Position numbers and translations under genes: made by a program
In this document: in pieces, positions 7,440-14,732 of the stretch
Layout of the letters: each line of letters opens with the position of its first letter
Numbering within the stretch: the first letter of the stretch is position 1
Source: Xanthobacter autotrophicus Py2
GTDB taxonomy: Bacteria; Pseudomonadota; Alphaproteobacteria; Rhizobiales; Xanthobacteraceae
Assembly: GCA_000017645.1 (NCBI GenBank)
Contig: CP000781.1
Span: 1,764,001 to 1,828,000, forward strand
Reading direction: 5' to 3'
DNA: 64,000 nt
The notes under the pieces: model-generated
The model's database searches: none
What the model saw: the letters and a program-made list of their open reading frames with translations, nothing else
What the model was told of the DNA's origin: nothing

Positions 7440-8648
7440 TCAGTTCAGGGTTTTGCCAGCCCAGATAGCCGGCCCCTTGGCCGCCTTGGCGGGAAACACG
7501 GTGACAAGATCGTCGCCGCGCCACTGCACGAACACCGGATAGGCGGTGCTGGAAAGCCCGGTTGCATCGAAGGCGGTGCAGCCACCGGGAATTCCGGCGG
7601 CAAAGCCGGTGTCGCAGATCTTCAGCGCCGCGATGGCGTCGCGGATCTTCTCAGGGTCGCGGGATTTCGCCGCGTCGATGGCCTTGGCCATGTGATGCAG
7701 CGCGGCGCCGTACATGATCACCTCGTGGGTCATGAAGGTGCCGTGCTTGGCCTTGTACTGGGCGTTCAGCTCGGGGATGAAATCATAGTTCGCGGGCGCG
7801 ATGGAGAATACGCCCTCCGAATACTCGCCGAGCCCCTTCTTGAAATCGGGAATGATATAGCCGGCGGCACCGCCGACGGTGGGAATATCGATCTGCTGCT
7901 GGCGCATGGCGCGGATGATCTGGAGCGCATCGTTGAAATAGGACACCGGGAATACGATATCCGCCTTCGCCGAGCGCAGCTTGTTGATGAGCGGCGCGAC
8001 ATCGGTGATGCCGAGCGGATAGGCCTCGTCGATGACCGGCGTGATGCCTGCGGCCTTGGCCGCCTCCCGCAGGCCCTTGGCCTGGGCGGTGCCATAGGCG
8101 GTGTCCTCGTAAAAGATCGCGACCTTCTCGAACGGTGCGCCGGCCTGCTTCGCTAGCGCGATGGCATAGTCCAGCTGGGCCTTGCCGTAGGTGGTCGCCT
8201 TGGCCGACACCTGGAAAATATACTTGTAGCCGCGCGCGGTGATCTGGTCGGCGAAGGAATGGGTGATCATGGGGATGCCGGCGCGCTCGGTCACCTCGGA
8301 AGCGGCCAGGGTGATCGACGAGACGAAGGCGCCGACCACGCCCACCACCTGGTCCTGGCTGACGAGACGCTGGGTGGCGGCAGCGGCGGTGTTGGGGCTG
8401 GGCACGTCCGCCACCACCAGCTCGATCTTGGCCCCGCCTAGGGAGGCGATGCCGCCGGCGGCATTGATGGCCTCCGCCGCCATCTCGATGCCGGCGCGGC
8501 TGTTGATGCCGAACTGCGCGTTGGGACCGCTGAGCGGCAGCACCACGCCGATCTTCACCGGCGCCTGCGCCATGGCTGCGGCCGGCAGCACCGCCGCGGC
8601 AAGGGTCGCGGCGGCTGCTGAGGCGAGCGTTTTCCAGGTCCTTTGCAT
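7440..8648 (-). CDS. LivK-type ABC solute-binding protein (aldoxime locus, left arm)
   Basis: Periplasmic binding protein of 402 residues, type I fold (Peripl_BP_6), with signal peptide to about residue 27 (LPAAAMAQ). The mature part opens VKIGVVLPLSGPNAQFGINS, followed by AGAFVSS-like, FYEDTAYGTAQAKGLR and YPLGITDVAPLINKLR. It is clearly paralogous to the binding protein encoded divergently at 9092, with most motifs identical. No transporter genes lie on this strand, so it probably docks to the permeases encoded at 10371-12245. The ATG at 8648 follows AGAGAGG; upstream in-frame codons would disrupt the signal peptide. Ligand is inferred, not shown: an aldoxime, nitrile or related aromatic/aliphatic compound. 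Confidence 0.9.
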   Translation of the reverse strand: MQRTWKTLASAAAATLAAAVLPAAAMAQAPVKIGVVLPLSGPNAQFGINSRAGIEMAAEAINAAGGIASLGGAKIELVVADVPSPNTAAAATQRLVSQDQVVGVVGAFVSSITLAASEVTERAGIPMITHSFADQITARGYKYIFQVSAKATTYGKAQLDYAIALAKQAGAPFEKVAIFYEDTAYGTAQAKGLREAAKAAGITPVIDEAYPLGITDVAPLINKLRSAKADIVFPVSYFNDALQIIRAMRQQQIDIPTVGGAAGYIIPDFKKGLGEYSEGVFSIAPANYDFIPELNAQYKAKHGTFMTHEVIMYGAALHHMAKAIDAAKSRDPEKIRDAIAALKICDTGFAAGIPGGCTAFDATGLSSTAYPVFVQWRGDDLVTVFPAKAAKGPAIWAGKTLN

Positions 8649-8797
8649 GCGGAAAGGTCCTCTCTCTTTTTTGGAAGGTCCGAAAAGATGAGGGCGCAAC
8701 CGATATCATGTCAACAATCTTCGACGCATTTGCGTGTCTGGTGTCGATCATGCTCAAGCAAGTGGCAGTATAACATATTTTTATCCCCTTTCCGCTG

Positions 8798-8815
8798 TGT
8801 CGAAAAATGCCGACA
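8798..8815 (+). promoter_or_regulatory. operator-like box 1 (TGTCG-N8-CGACA)
   Basis: TGTCGAAAAATGCCGACA, an inverted repeat with 5-bp perfect arms. It shares the core AAAATGYCGACA with boxes 2 and 3. It lies just upstream of the leftward -10-like TATACT, where a repressor or activator of the dehydratase arm would sit. Confidence 0.5.
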
Positions 8816-8870
8816 TGTCCGACTGGAGGGTGGGGTGAAACGTTGTCCTGCGGATTGCGCTGACCGCATA

Positions 8871-8887
8871 CGTCGAAAATGTCGACA
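8871..8887 (+). promoter_or_regulatory. operator-like box 2
   Basis: CGTCGAAAATGTCGACA, the same orientation and core as box 1, with arm spacing one base shorter. Located near the middle of the divergent region. Confidence 0.45.
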
Positions 8888-9027
8888 CTTGATTCCGGTT
8901 CCATCCTCCCTGTTTCAGGGGCGGGATTGCATAAAATAATCGCACAATAAAATACGTAAAATCATATAGTTATAATGATACGCCCGCTGCAGTGCGGTTC
9001 TTGCTCAAAATTTGACACAGAACGTTG

Positions 9028-9047
9028 TTGACGGAAAATGCCGACAA
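9028..9047 (+). promoter_or_regulatory. operator-like box 3
   Basis: TTGACGGAAAATGCCGACAA, with the same core as boxes 1 and 2 (GAAAATGCCGACA). It lies between the TATAAT at 8971 and the start of the rightward binding-protein gene at 9092, a position suited to repression. Confidence 0.45.
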
Positions 9048-9091
9048 GACGTAGCGTCTGGCCATCGAAAGCCCGAGCCGAAGGTGGTCCC

Positions 9092-10312
9092 ATGATGTCC
9101 GCACCTCTCGACCGGCGCCGCGCGGCGGGTGTCATGCTCGCTGCCGGTGCCGCCGTGTTCGCGTCCCTCCTCCAGCCAGCGCATGCGGCGGATGATGTGG
9201 TGGTGGGCGTGATCCAACCGCTCTCGGGGCCAAACGCCCAGTTCGGCATCGGCGCCCAGCGCGGCACCGAGCTCGCGGCCGAGATGATCAACGCCGCCGG
9301 CGGCATCAAGTCCCTGGGCGGGGCCAAGATCAAGCTGGTGGCCGCCGACGTGCCGACCCCCAACACCGCCGCCGCGACCACCCAGCGCCTGATCTCCCAG
9401 AACGGCGTGAGCGCGGTGGTTGGCGCTTTCGTTTCTTCCACCACCCTGGCGGCGTCGGAAGTGACCGAACGTGCCGGCATCCCGCTGGTCACCTTCGCCT
9501 TCGCCGATCAGATCACCGGGCGCGGCTACCAGTACGTGTTCCAGGTGTCGCCGAAAGGCACGGTGTTCGGTGCCGCGCAGTTCGACTACGCCACCGAAAT
9601 CGCCAAGGCCGCCGGCGAGAAGATCGACAAGATTGCTATCCTCTATGAGGACACGGCCTATGGCACCGCCCAGGCCAAGGGCCTGCGCGATGCCGCGAAA
9701 AAGGCCGGTGTCGAGATCGTGCTGGACGAGGCCTATCCGCTCGGCATCACTGATGTGTCGCCGCTGGTGAACAAGCTGAGGGCTTCGGGCGCCCAGATGG
9801 CGTTCCCGGTATCGTATCTCAACGACAGCCTGCTCATCATCCGCGCCCTGCGCCAGCAGCAGATCGATATCCCGGTGATTGGCGGCGCCGCCGGCTACAT
9901 CATTCCCGACTTCAAGAAGGGCCTCGGCGACTACGCCGAGGGCGTGCTCTCGGTGGCGGCCGCCAGCGGCGACCTGATCCCCGATCTCGCCGCCAAGTAC
10001 AAGGAGAAGTACGGCGCGTTCATCACCCACGAAGCCCTGATCCACGCAGCTGCCCTGGATGCGGTGGCTCAGGCCATGGAGAAGGCCAAGTCGTCCGATC
10101 CACAGAAGGTGCGCGACGCCCTCGCCAGCCTTGATTATTGCGCCGGCTTCGCACGCGGCGTCCCCGGTGGCTGCATCAAGTTCGATGCCAACGGCCTCAA
10201 CGCGTCCGCCTTCCCGGTGATGGTGCAATGGCGCGGCGACGAGCCGGTCACCGTCTATCCGCCCAAGGCGGCAAAGCAGGCTCCCATCTGGCGCGGCAAG
10301 CCGGTGAACTGA
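9092..10312 (+). CDS. LivK-type ABC solute-binding protein (aldoxime locus, right arm)
   Basis: Periplasmic binding protein of 406 residues. The signal peptide has an Arg-rich n-region (LDRRRAAGVMLAAGAAV) and probable cleavage after QPAHA. The mature domain opens VVVGVIQPLSGPNAQFG. Nearly every landmark matches the divergent paralogue (TAYGTAQAKGLRDAAKKAG, YPLGITDVSPLVNKLR, GGAAGYIIPDFKKGLG), so one arose by duplication. It begins a rightward operon with its permeases and ATPases. The ATG at 9092 is adjacent to another at 9095; the upstream frame is not signal-like. An intercistronic hairpin after the stop may keep its message more abundant than that of the permeases. Confidence 0.92.
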   Translation: MMSAPLDRRRAAGVMLAAGAAVFASLLQPAHAADDVVVGVIQPLSGPNAQFGIGAQRGTELAAEMINAAGGIKSLGGAKIKLVAADVPTPNTAAATTQRLISQNGVSAVVGAFVSSTTLAASEVTERAGIPLVTFAFADQITGRGYQYVFQVSPKGTVFGAAQFDYATEIAKAAGEKIDKIAILYEDTAYGTAQAKGLRDAAKKAGVEIVLDEAYPLGITDVSPLVNKLRASGAQMAFPVSYLNDSLLIIRALRQQQIDIPVIGGAAGYIIPDFKKGLGDYAEGVLSVAAASGDLIPDLAAKYKEKYGAFITHEALIHAAALDAVAQAMEKAKSSDPQKVRDALASLDYCAGFARGVPGGCIKFDANGLNASAFPVMVQWRGDEPVTVYPPKAAKQAPIWRGKPVN

Positions 10313-10324
10313 AGCAATTCCTTT

Positions 10325-10346
10325 GGCCCCGCCATGTGGCGGGGCC
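10325..10346 (+). terminator. intercistronic hairpin after the binding-protein gene
   Basis: GGCCCCGCC (10325-10333), loop ATGT, GGCGGGGCC (10338-10346): a 9-bp perfect stem just after the binding-protein stop and 25 bases before the permease start, with no T-run. It is more likely an mRNA-stabilising or attenuating hairpin than a full terminator. Confidence 0.5.
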
Positions 10347-10370
10347 GCCCTCCAGCCTGACGGGACGCAT

Positions 10371-11222
10371 ATGCTTCAGGCCCTTGTCGATGGTCTCCTC
10401 CTGGGTGGCGTCTATGGCGTCATCGCCACCGGCCTCTCGCTGGTGTTCGGCGTGCTCGGGGTGGTCAATTTCGCCCATGCCGAATTCCTCATGCTCGGAA
10501 TGTACGTGGCCTGGTTCGCCTGGCGCTATCTGGGGCTCGATCCGCTGATCGGATCGGTGCTGTCCTTCGTCGTGGTGTTCGCCGTGGGCTATGGGGTCCA
10601 GCGCACGCTCATTCAGCGCGTGCTGAAGGCGCCGCCGGCGGCGCAGGTTTTTCTCACCGTGGGCCTGATGATCGTCATCGAGAATGCCGCTCTGATGGTC
10701 TTCGGCTCCGACTTCCGGTCGGTGAGCGTGCCCTATCAGGTGGAAGGCTACAGGCTCGGCGACATCTTCATCGGCGCGCCCTACCTCTACGCCTTCATCG
10801 CCGCCGTCATTCTGGCCGCCGCACTTTGGCTGTTCCTCGACCGCTCCTGGATGGGCCGGGCCATCCGCGCCGTGGCGCAGGATCCCATGGCCGCGACGCT
10901 GGTGGGCGTGGATACACGGCGCACCTATGGGCTGGCCTTCGGCCTCGGCGTAGCCCTCACCGCCTTCGGCGGCGCGGTCATCCTGCCCTACATCACGGTC
11001 AGCCCCACCATCGGCGGGCAGTTCGTGGTGCTCATGTTCACGGTGGTGGTGCTGGGTGGCCTGGGCTCGGTGGCGGGGGCGCTGGCGGGCGGGATCATGG
11101 TGGGCATCGTGCAGTCCTTGTCCACCCTCGTCTTCCCCATCCAGCTGCAGAACCTCTGCCTGTTCGTGATCTTCATCGCCGTTCTCGCCCTGCGCCCGCA
11201 GGGCCTCATCAAGGGCGCCTGA
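10371..11222 (+). CDS. LivH-type ABC permease
   Basis: Inner-membrane permease of 283 residues with about eight hydrophobic segments. It carries family motifs ALVDGLLLGGVYGVIATGLS at the start, FGVLGVVNFAHAEFLMLG, RAVAQDPMAATLVGVDT (cytoplasmic coupling loop) and GGLGSVAGALAGGIMVG. It forms a heterodimer with the next gene product. The ATG at 10371 is chosen because it starts the LivH N-terminus. Substrate is inferred from operon context (nitrilase, aldoxime dehydratase), since LIV-type systems also import aromatic and amide compounds. Confidence 0.93.
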   Translation: MLQALVDGLLLGGVYGVIATGLSLVFGVLGVVNFAHAEFLMLGMYVAWFAWRYLGLDPLIGSVLSFVVVFAVGYGVQRTLIQRVLKAPPAAQVFLTVGLMIVIENAALMVFGSDFRSVSVPYQVEGYRLGDIFIGAPYLYAFIAAVILAAALWLFLDRSWMGRAIRAVAQDPMAATLVGVDTRRTYGLAFGLGVALTAFGGAVILPYITVSPTIGGQFVVLMFTVVVLGGLGSVAGALAGGIMVGIVQSLSTLVFPIQLQNLCLFVIFIAVLALRPQGLIKGA

Positions 11223-11225
11223 GCC

Positions 11226-12245
11226 ATGCGACAGCTTTTCTCGCCGGGGCGCGTGGTGCTGCTCCTGTTCTTTGCCGCGGCGGCGTTGCTGCCGCTGGTG
11301 GTGGATCCGCGCGGACATCTGCTGCGCGTCGCCGCCATGGTGCTGCTGTTCGCGGCCATGGCGCAGTCGTGGAACATCGTGGGCGGACTTGCCAACCAGA
11401 TCTCGCTGGGCCATGCCGCCTTCTTCGGCCTTGGCGCCTATACGTCCACCCTGCTGTTCCTGAAGCTCGGCGTCTCGCCCTGGCTCGGCATGTTCGTCGG
11501 GGCCGGGGTGGCGGGGGCGGCAGCCGCGCTGCTCTCCATTCCGACCTTCCGGCTGAAGGGGCATTACTTCGCGCTGGCCACCCTCGCCTTCGCCGAGGTG
11601 ATGCGGGTGATCGCCAACAGCTGGGCCAGCCTCACCGGTGGCCCGGTGGGCCTCTCCATCCCCTTCATGGGCACCCAGCCGGCCTATTTCGCCTTCCGCG
11701 CGGTGTCCTCCTATTACTGGGCCATCCTCGGGCTGCTGGTGTTTGTCTGCCTCGTCTTCCACCTGTTGGCGCGCGGCGCCATCGGCTATCGCCTGCGGGC
11801 GGTGCGGGAGAACGAGAATGCGGCCGAGGTGGCGGGCGTCGACACGTTCCGGGTGAAACTCACCGCCAGCGTCATATCCGCCGCGCTCACCGCCATGTGC
11901 GGCACGGTGTTTGCGCAGTTCACCTTCTTCTTCGATCCGGATTCCATCTTCTCGCTGGCGGGCATCTCGGTGCGCATGGCCATGATCGCCATCGTCGGCG
12001 GGCTCGGCACCTTGGGAGGGCCCCTCATCGGCGCCCTGTTCCTGATCCCGCTGGAAGAGGTGGCGAACGCCTATCTCTCCTCCAAGGCGGCGGGCCTGTC
12101 GCAACTGGTCTTCGGGCTGATCCTGATCGCCGCCATCCTCATTCAGCCGCGCGGCGTCATGGCCTTCTGGCCGAAGAAGCGCCGCGCTGCCAAGGCCGTG
12201 CCACCGGTGGTGGCGCCGGCCCAGGCCGCCGCGAAGGGGGCCTGA
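11226..12245 (+). CDS. LivM-type ABC permease
   Basis: Second permease subunit, 339 residues, multiple membrane helices. It has SWNIVGGLANQISLGHAAFFGLGAY, the coupling-loop motif LRAVRENENAAEVAGVDT and GGLGTLGGPLIGALFL. The start lies three bases after the LivH stop. The C-terminal tail (KKRRAAKAVPPVV...) is basic and Ala/Pro-rich and probably cytoplasmic. It ends two bases before the ATPase start, so it is tightly co-translated. Confidence 0.93.
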   Translation: MRQLFSPGRVVLLLFFAAAALLPLVVDPRGHLLRVAAMVLLFAAMAQSWNIVGGLANQISLGHAAFFGLGAYTSTLLFLKLGVSPWLGMFVGAGVAGAAAALLSIPTFRLKGHYFALATLAFAEVMRVIANSWASLTGGPVGLSIPFMGTQPAYFAFRAVSSYYWAILGLLVFVCLVFHLLARGAIGYRLRAVRENENAAEVAGVDTFRVKLTASVISAALTAMCGTVFAQFTFFFDPDSIFSLAGISVRMAMIAIVGGLGTLGGPLIGALFLIPLEEVANAYLSSKAAGLSQLVFGLILIAAILIQPRGVMAFWPKKRRAAKAVPPVVAPAQAAAKGA

Positions 12246-12247
12246 CA

Positions 12248-12988
12248 ATGCACGCGCTGCTTCAAGCCGACGCCATCGCCGTTACCTTCGGCGGCCTCAA
12301 GGCGGTGGATGGCGTCTCCTTCTCCCTGAAGGCGGGCGAGATCATCGGCCTCATTGGTCCCAATGGGGCGGGCAAGACCACCCTGTTCAATGCGCTGGTC
12401 GGTCTCCAGCCGCTGACCTCCGGCAAGGTGGTGCTGGACGGCGATACGGTGTCCGGCCTCAAGCCCCACAAGGTGGCGGCGAAGGGCATGACCAAGACGT
12501 TCCAGAATGCCGCGCTGTTCCCCGACATGAGCGTGGTCGAGAACGTGATGACCGCCGCCCTGCTGCGTCATGATCTTGCCGGCGCGCGCGCCACGGCGGA
12601 GCGGGTGCTGGACAAGCTGGGCCTTTCCCCCATCGCCGAGGCGGATGTGGCCGACCTCACCTTCCCGCAGAAGGCTCTGGTGGAGATGGCCCGCGCGCTG
12701 GCCACCGAGCCCCGCGTGCTGCTGCTGGACGAGGTCATGGCGGCCCTCACCCCCAACGAGATGGACGAGGTCATGGGCGTGATCCGCGCGCTGAAGGCCG
12801 AGGGCCTGAGCTTCCTCGTGGTGGAGCATCACATGCGCGCCATCATGGCCCTGTGCGACCGACTGCTGGTGGTGAATTTCGGCCGCCTGATCGCGCAGGG
12901 CACCCCCGCCGAGGTGGCCGCCGACCCGGCGGTGATCGAGGCCTATCTCGGCCATGGCGCCGCTGGCAAGGAGGCCGCTCATGCTTGA
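12248..12988 (+). CDS. LivG-type ABC ATPase with atypical signature motif
   Basis: Cytoplasmic ATP-binding subunit, 246 residues. Walker A is GPNGAGKTT (38-46), the Q-loop lies near TFQN (84-87), Walker B is VLLLDE (157-162) and the switch His is in VVEHH (191-195). The ABC signature, normally LSxGQ, reads LTFPQK (137-142), and the residues after Walker B are VMAALTPNE instead of the usual PxAGLNPxE. The ATG at 12248 fits the fold; the very long frame upstream is a shadow of the permease genes. It overlaps the next ATPase gene by eight bases. Confidence 0.92.
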   Translation: MHALLQADAIAVTFGGLKAVDGVSFSLKAGEIIGLIGPNGAGKTTLFNALVGLQPLTSGKVVLDGDTVSGLKPHKVAAKGMTKTFQNAALFPDMSVVENVMTAALLRHDLAGARATAERVLDKLGLSPIAEADVADLTFPQKALVEMARALATEPRVLLLDEVMAALTPNEMDEVMGVIRALKAEGLSFLVVEHHMRAIMALCDRLLVVNFGRLIAQGTPAEVAADPAVIEAYLGHGAAGKEAAHA

Positions 12989-13685
12989 GGTTCGCGACCT
13001 TTCCGCCGCCTATGGTGGACCGGACGTGCTCTCGTCCGTCACCCTGGAGGTGAAGGCGGGGGAGACGGTGGCCGTGCTGGGCGCCAACACGGCGGGCAAG
13101 ACCACCCTGCTGCGTTCCATTTCCGGCCTCGTACCGAAGGCGCGCGGCACCATCGTCTTCGAGGGGGCGGCTCTGCTCGGCCGGGCGGCCCATACCATTC
13201 CCGGCCTCGGCATCGGCCATGTGCCGGAGGGGCGCCACGTCTTTCCGCGCATGACCACGCTGGACAATCTGATGATGGGCGCCTTCGGCCATCGCAGCGC
13301 CCGCGACATTCCCGAGCGGGTGGAGCGGGTGTTCGCCCTGTTCCCGCGCCTGAAGGAGCGGCAGTCTCAGATGGCGGGCTCCATGTCCGGCGGCGAGCAG
13401 CAGATGGTCTCCATCGGCCGCGCCCTCATGGGCCAGCCGAAGCTGCTTTTGCTCGACGAGCCGAGCCATGGCCTCGCGCCCATCGTGGTGGACGAGCTGC
13501 ACGCCGCCATCGGCGAGATCAACCGGCAGGGCGTGTCCGTGCTGCTGGTGGAACAGAACGCCATGCTGGCGCTGTCCGTGGCCCATCGCGGCTACGTGCT
13601 GGAGGCGGGCCACGTGGTGCTTTCGGGCACCGCGCAGGCCCTCTCCGACGATCCGGGCGTGCGTCGCGCCTATCTCGGCGTGTGA
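12981..13685 (+). CDS. LivF-type ABC ATPase
   Basis: Second ATPase, 234 residues. Walker A is GANTAGKTT, with Thr where most homologues have Gly, still satisfying GxxxxGK[ST]. The signature is MSGGEQQM, Walker B is LLLLDEPSHGLAP and the switch region is VLLVEQNA. The ATG at 12981 has GGAGG upstream and overlaps the previous gene's stop. Completes the transporter of the aldoxime/nitrile operon; the nitrilase follows 29 bases after its stop. Confidence 0.94.
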   Translation: MLEVRDLSAAYGGPDVLSSVTLEVKAGETVAVLGANTAGKTTLLRSISGLVPKARGTIVFEGAALLGRAAHTIPGLGIGHVPEGRHVFPRMTTLDNLMMGAFGHRSARDIPERVERVFALFPRLKERQSQMAGSMSGGEQQMVSIGRALMGQPKLLLLDEPSHGLAPIVVDELHAAIGEINRQGVSVLLVEQNAMLALSVAHRGYVLEAGHVVLSGTAQALSDDPGVRRAYLGV

Positions 13686-13714
13686 CGCCCCATCAAATCC
13701 CAGGGAGAAGAACG

Positions 13715-14641
13715 ATGAAAGTGAAAGCCGGCGTCGCCCAGGTGGGCGCGGTGCCCTTCGATGTGGAGGCGTCCGTCGCCAAGGCCGAGGCGTGGATCGC
13801 CAAGGCGGGGGCGGAAGGCTGCGAGATCGTGGTGTTTCCCGAGGCCTTCCTCTCGGTCTATCCGAAGGGCTCGGACTTCGACATCGCCATCGGCGTGCGC
13901 ACCGTGCGCGGGCGCGACGATTTCCGCCGCTATCTCGATGCCGCCATCACCGTGCCGGGACCTGAGACGGACCGCATCGGCAAGGCGGCGGGCGAGGCCA
14001 AGACCTATGTGGTCATCGGCGTGATGGAGCGTGAACTCGGCACCATGTATTGCACGGTGCTCTATTTCGGCCCGGACGGGTCCCTGCTGGGCAAGCACCG
14101 CAAGCTGATGCCCACCGCCGGCGAGCGTCTCGCCTGGGGCTTCGGCGACGGCTCGACCCTGCCGGTGTTCGACACGCCCATCGGCAAGATCGGCGCGGTG
14201 ATCTGCTGGGAAAACTACATGCCCATGCTGCGCATGACCATGTACGCCAAGGGTGTCTCGCTCTATTGCGCCCCCACCGCCGACGATCGTGAGACCTGGC
14301 TGCCCACCATGCGCCACATCGCGCTGGAAGGCCGCTGCTTCGTGCTCACCACCTGCCAGGTGGTCAAGCGCGGTGATTTCCCGGACGACTACCGTTGCTC
14401 CATCACCGACGATCCCGAGGCGATCGTGATGCACGGCGGGGCGGCCATCATCGACCCCCTCGGCAAGGTGCTGGCCGGCCCGGTCTTCGATCAGGAAACC
14501 CTCTTGACCGCCGAGCTCGACATGGACGATCTGGGCCGCGCCAAGTTCGACTTCGACGTGGCCGGCAATTATGCCCGGCCGGACGTTTTCAACCTGACGG
14601 TCAATGAAGCCCCGCAGCAGGCTGTTCGTTTGAAAGCTTGA
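13715..14641 (+). CDS. nitrilase
   Basis: Hydrolyses nitriles to carboxylic acid and ammonia. The catalytic triad is visible: Glu43 (VVFPEAFLS), Lys130 (GKHRKLMPT) and Cys164 (AVICWENYMP). The CWENYMP motif and 308-residue length are those of true nitrilases (C-N hydrolase branch 1) and differ from amidases and cyanide dihydratases with longer tails. The ATG at 13715 follows CAGGGAGAAG. It is the last structural gene of the rightward operon and uses the product type of the aldoxime dehydratase encoded at 6325-7368. Whether it prefers aryl, arylaceto or aliphatic nitriles cannot be read from the sequence. Confidence 0.94.
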   Translation: MKVKAGVAQVGAVPFDVEASVAKAEAWIAKAGAEGCEIVVFPEAFLSVYPKGSDFDIAIGVRTVRGRDDFRRYLDAAITVPGPETDRIGKAAGEAKTYVVIGVMERELGTMYCTVLYFGPDGSLLGKHRKLMPTAGERLAWGFGDGSTLPVFDTPIGKIGAVICWENYMPMLRMTMYAKGVSLYCAPTADDRETWLPTMRHIALEGRCFVLTTCQVVKRGDFPDDYRCSITDDPEAIVMHGGAAIIDPLGKVLAGPVFDQETLLTAELDMDDLGRAKFDFDVAGNYARPDVFNLTVNEAPQQAVRLKA

Positions 14642-14650
14642 AGACCTCAC

Positions 14651-14676
14651 ACGGCGGGGCATGCAATCCGCCGTGA
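14651..14676 (+). terminator. hairpin 1 after the nitrilase gene
   Basis: CACGGCGG (14651-14658) and CCGCCGTG (14669-14676), an 8-bp perfect stem with a 10-base loop, starting ten bases after the stop codon. No T-run. Confidence 0.4.
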
Positions 14677-14687
14677 ATTCCGCCATT

Positions 14688-14723
14688 CTCACGGCGCGGC
14701 TCACCTGCGCCGCGCCGTGAGAC
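14688..14723 (+). terminator. 14-bp perfect hairpin between nitrilase and regulator genes
   Basis: TCTCACGGCGCGGC (14688-14701) is exactly complementary to GCCGCGCCGTGAGA (14710-14723) across an 8-base loop. It is the second hairpin in a row and lies ten bases before the regulator's start, so it may separate or attenuate regulator expression. No T-run follows. Confidence 0.5.
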
Positions 14724-14732
14724 CAACACGTC

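Larger units (their letters stand above)
8649..9091. promoter_or_regulatory. shared divergent control region of the aldoxime/nitrile locus
   Basis: 443 bases without a gene, AT-rich near 8931-8980, between the two divergent binding-protein genes. A perfect TATAAT (8971-8976) could serve the rightward operon, and TATACT on the minus strand (8767-8772) the leftward one. Three copies of one operator-like motif lie around these boxes and are listed separately. Confidence 0.6.

Noticed and set aside
10248-12248. 666-residue minus-strand frame
   Set aside because: His/Gln/Glu/Gly-rich composition typical of the antisense of GC-rich membrane genes; two clear permease genes occupy the plus strand.
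13682-13714. Earlier start for the nitrilase
   Set aside because: In frame but overlaps the LivF stop without a ribosome binding site; the ATG at 13715 follows GGGAGAAG and begins the family N-terminus.
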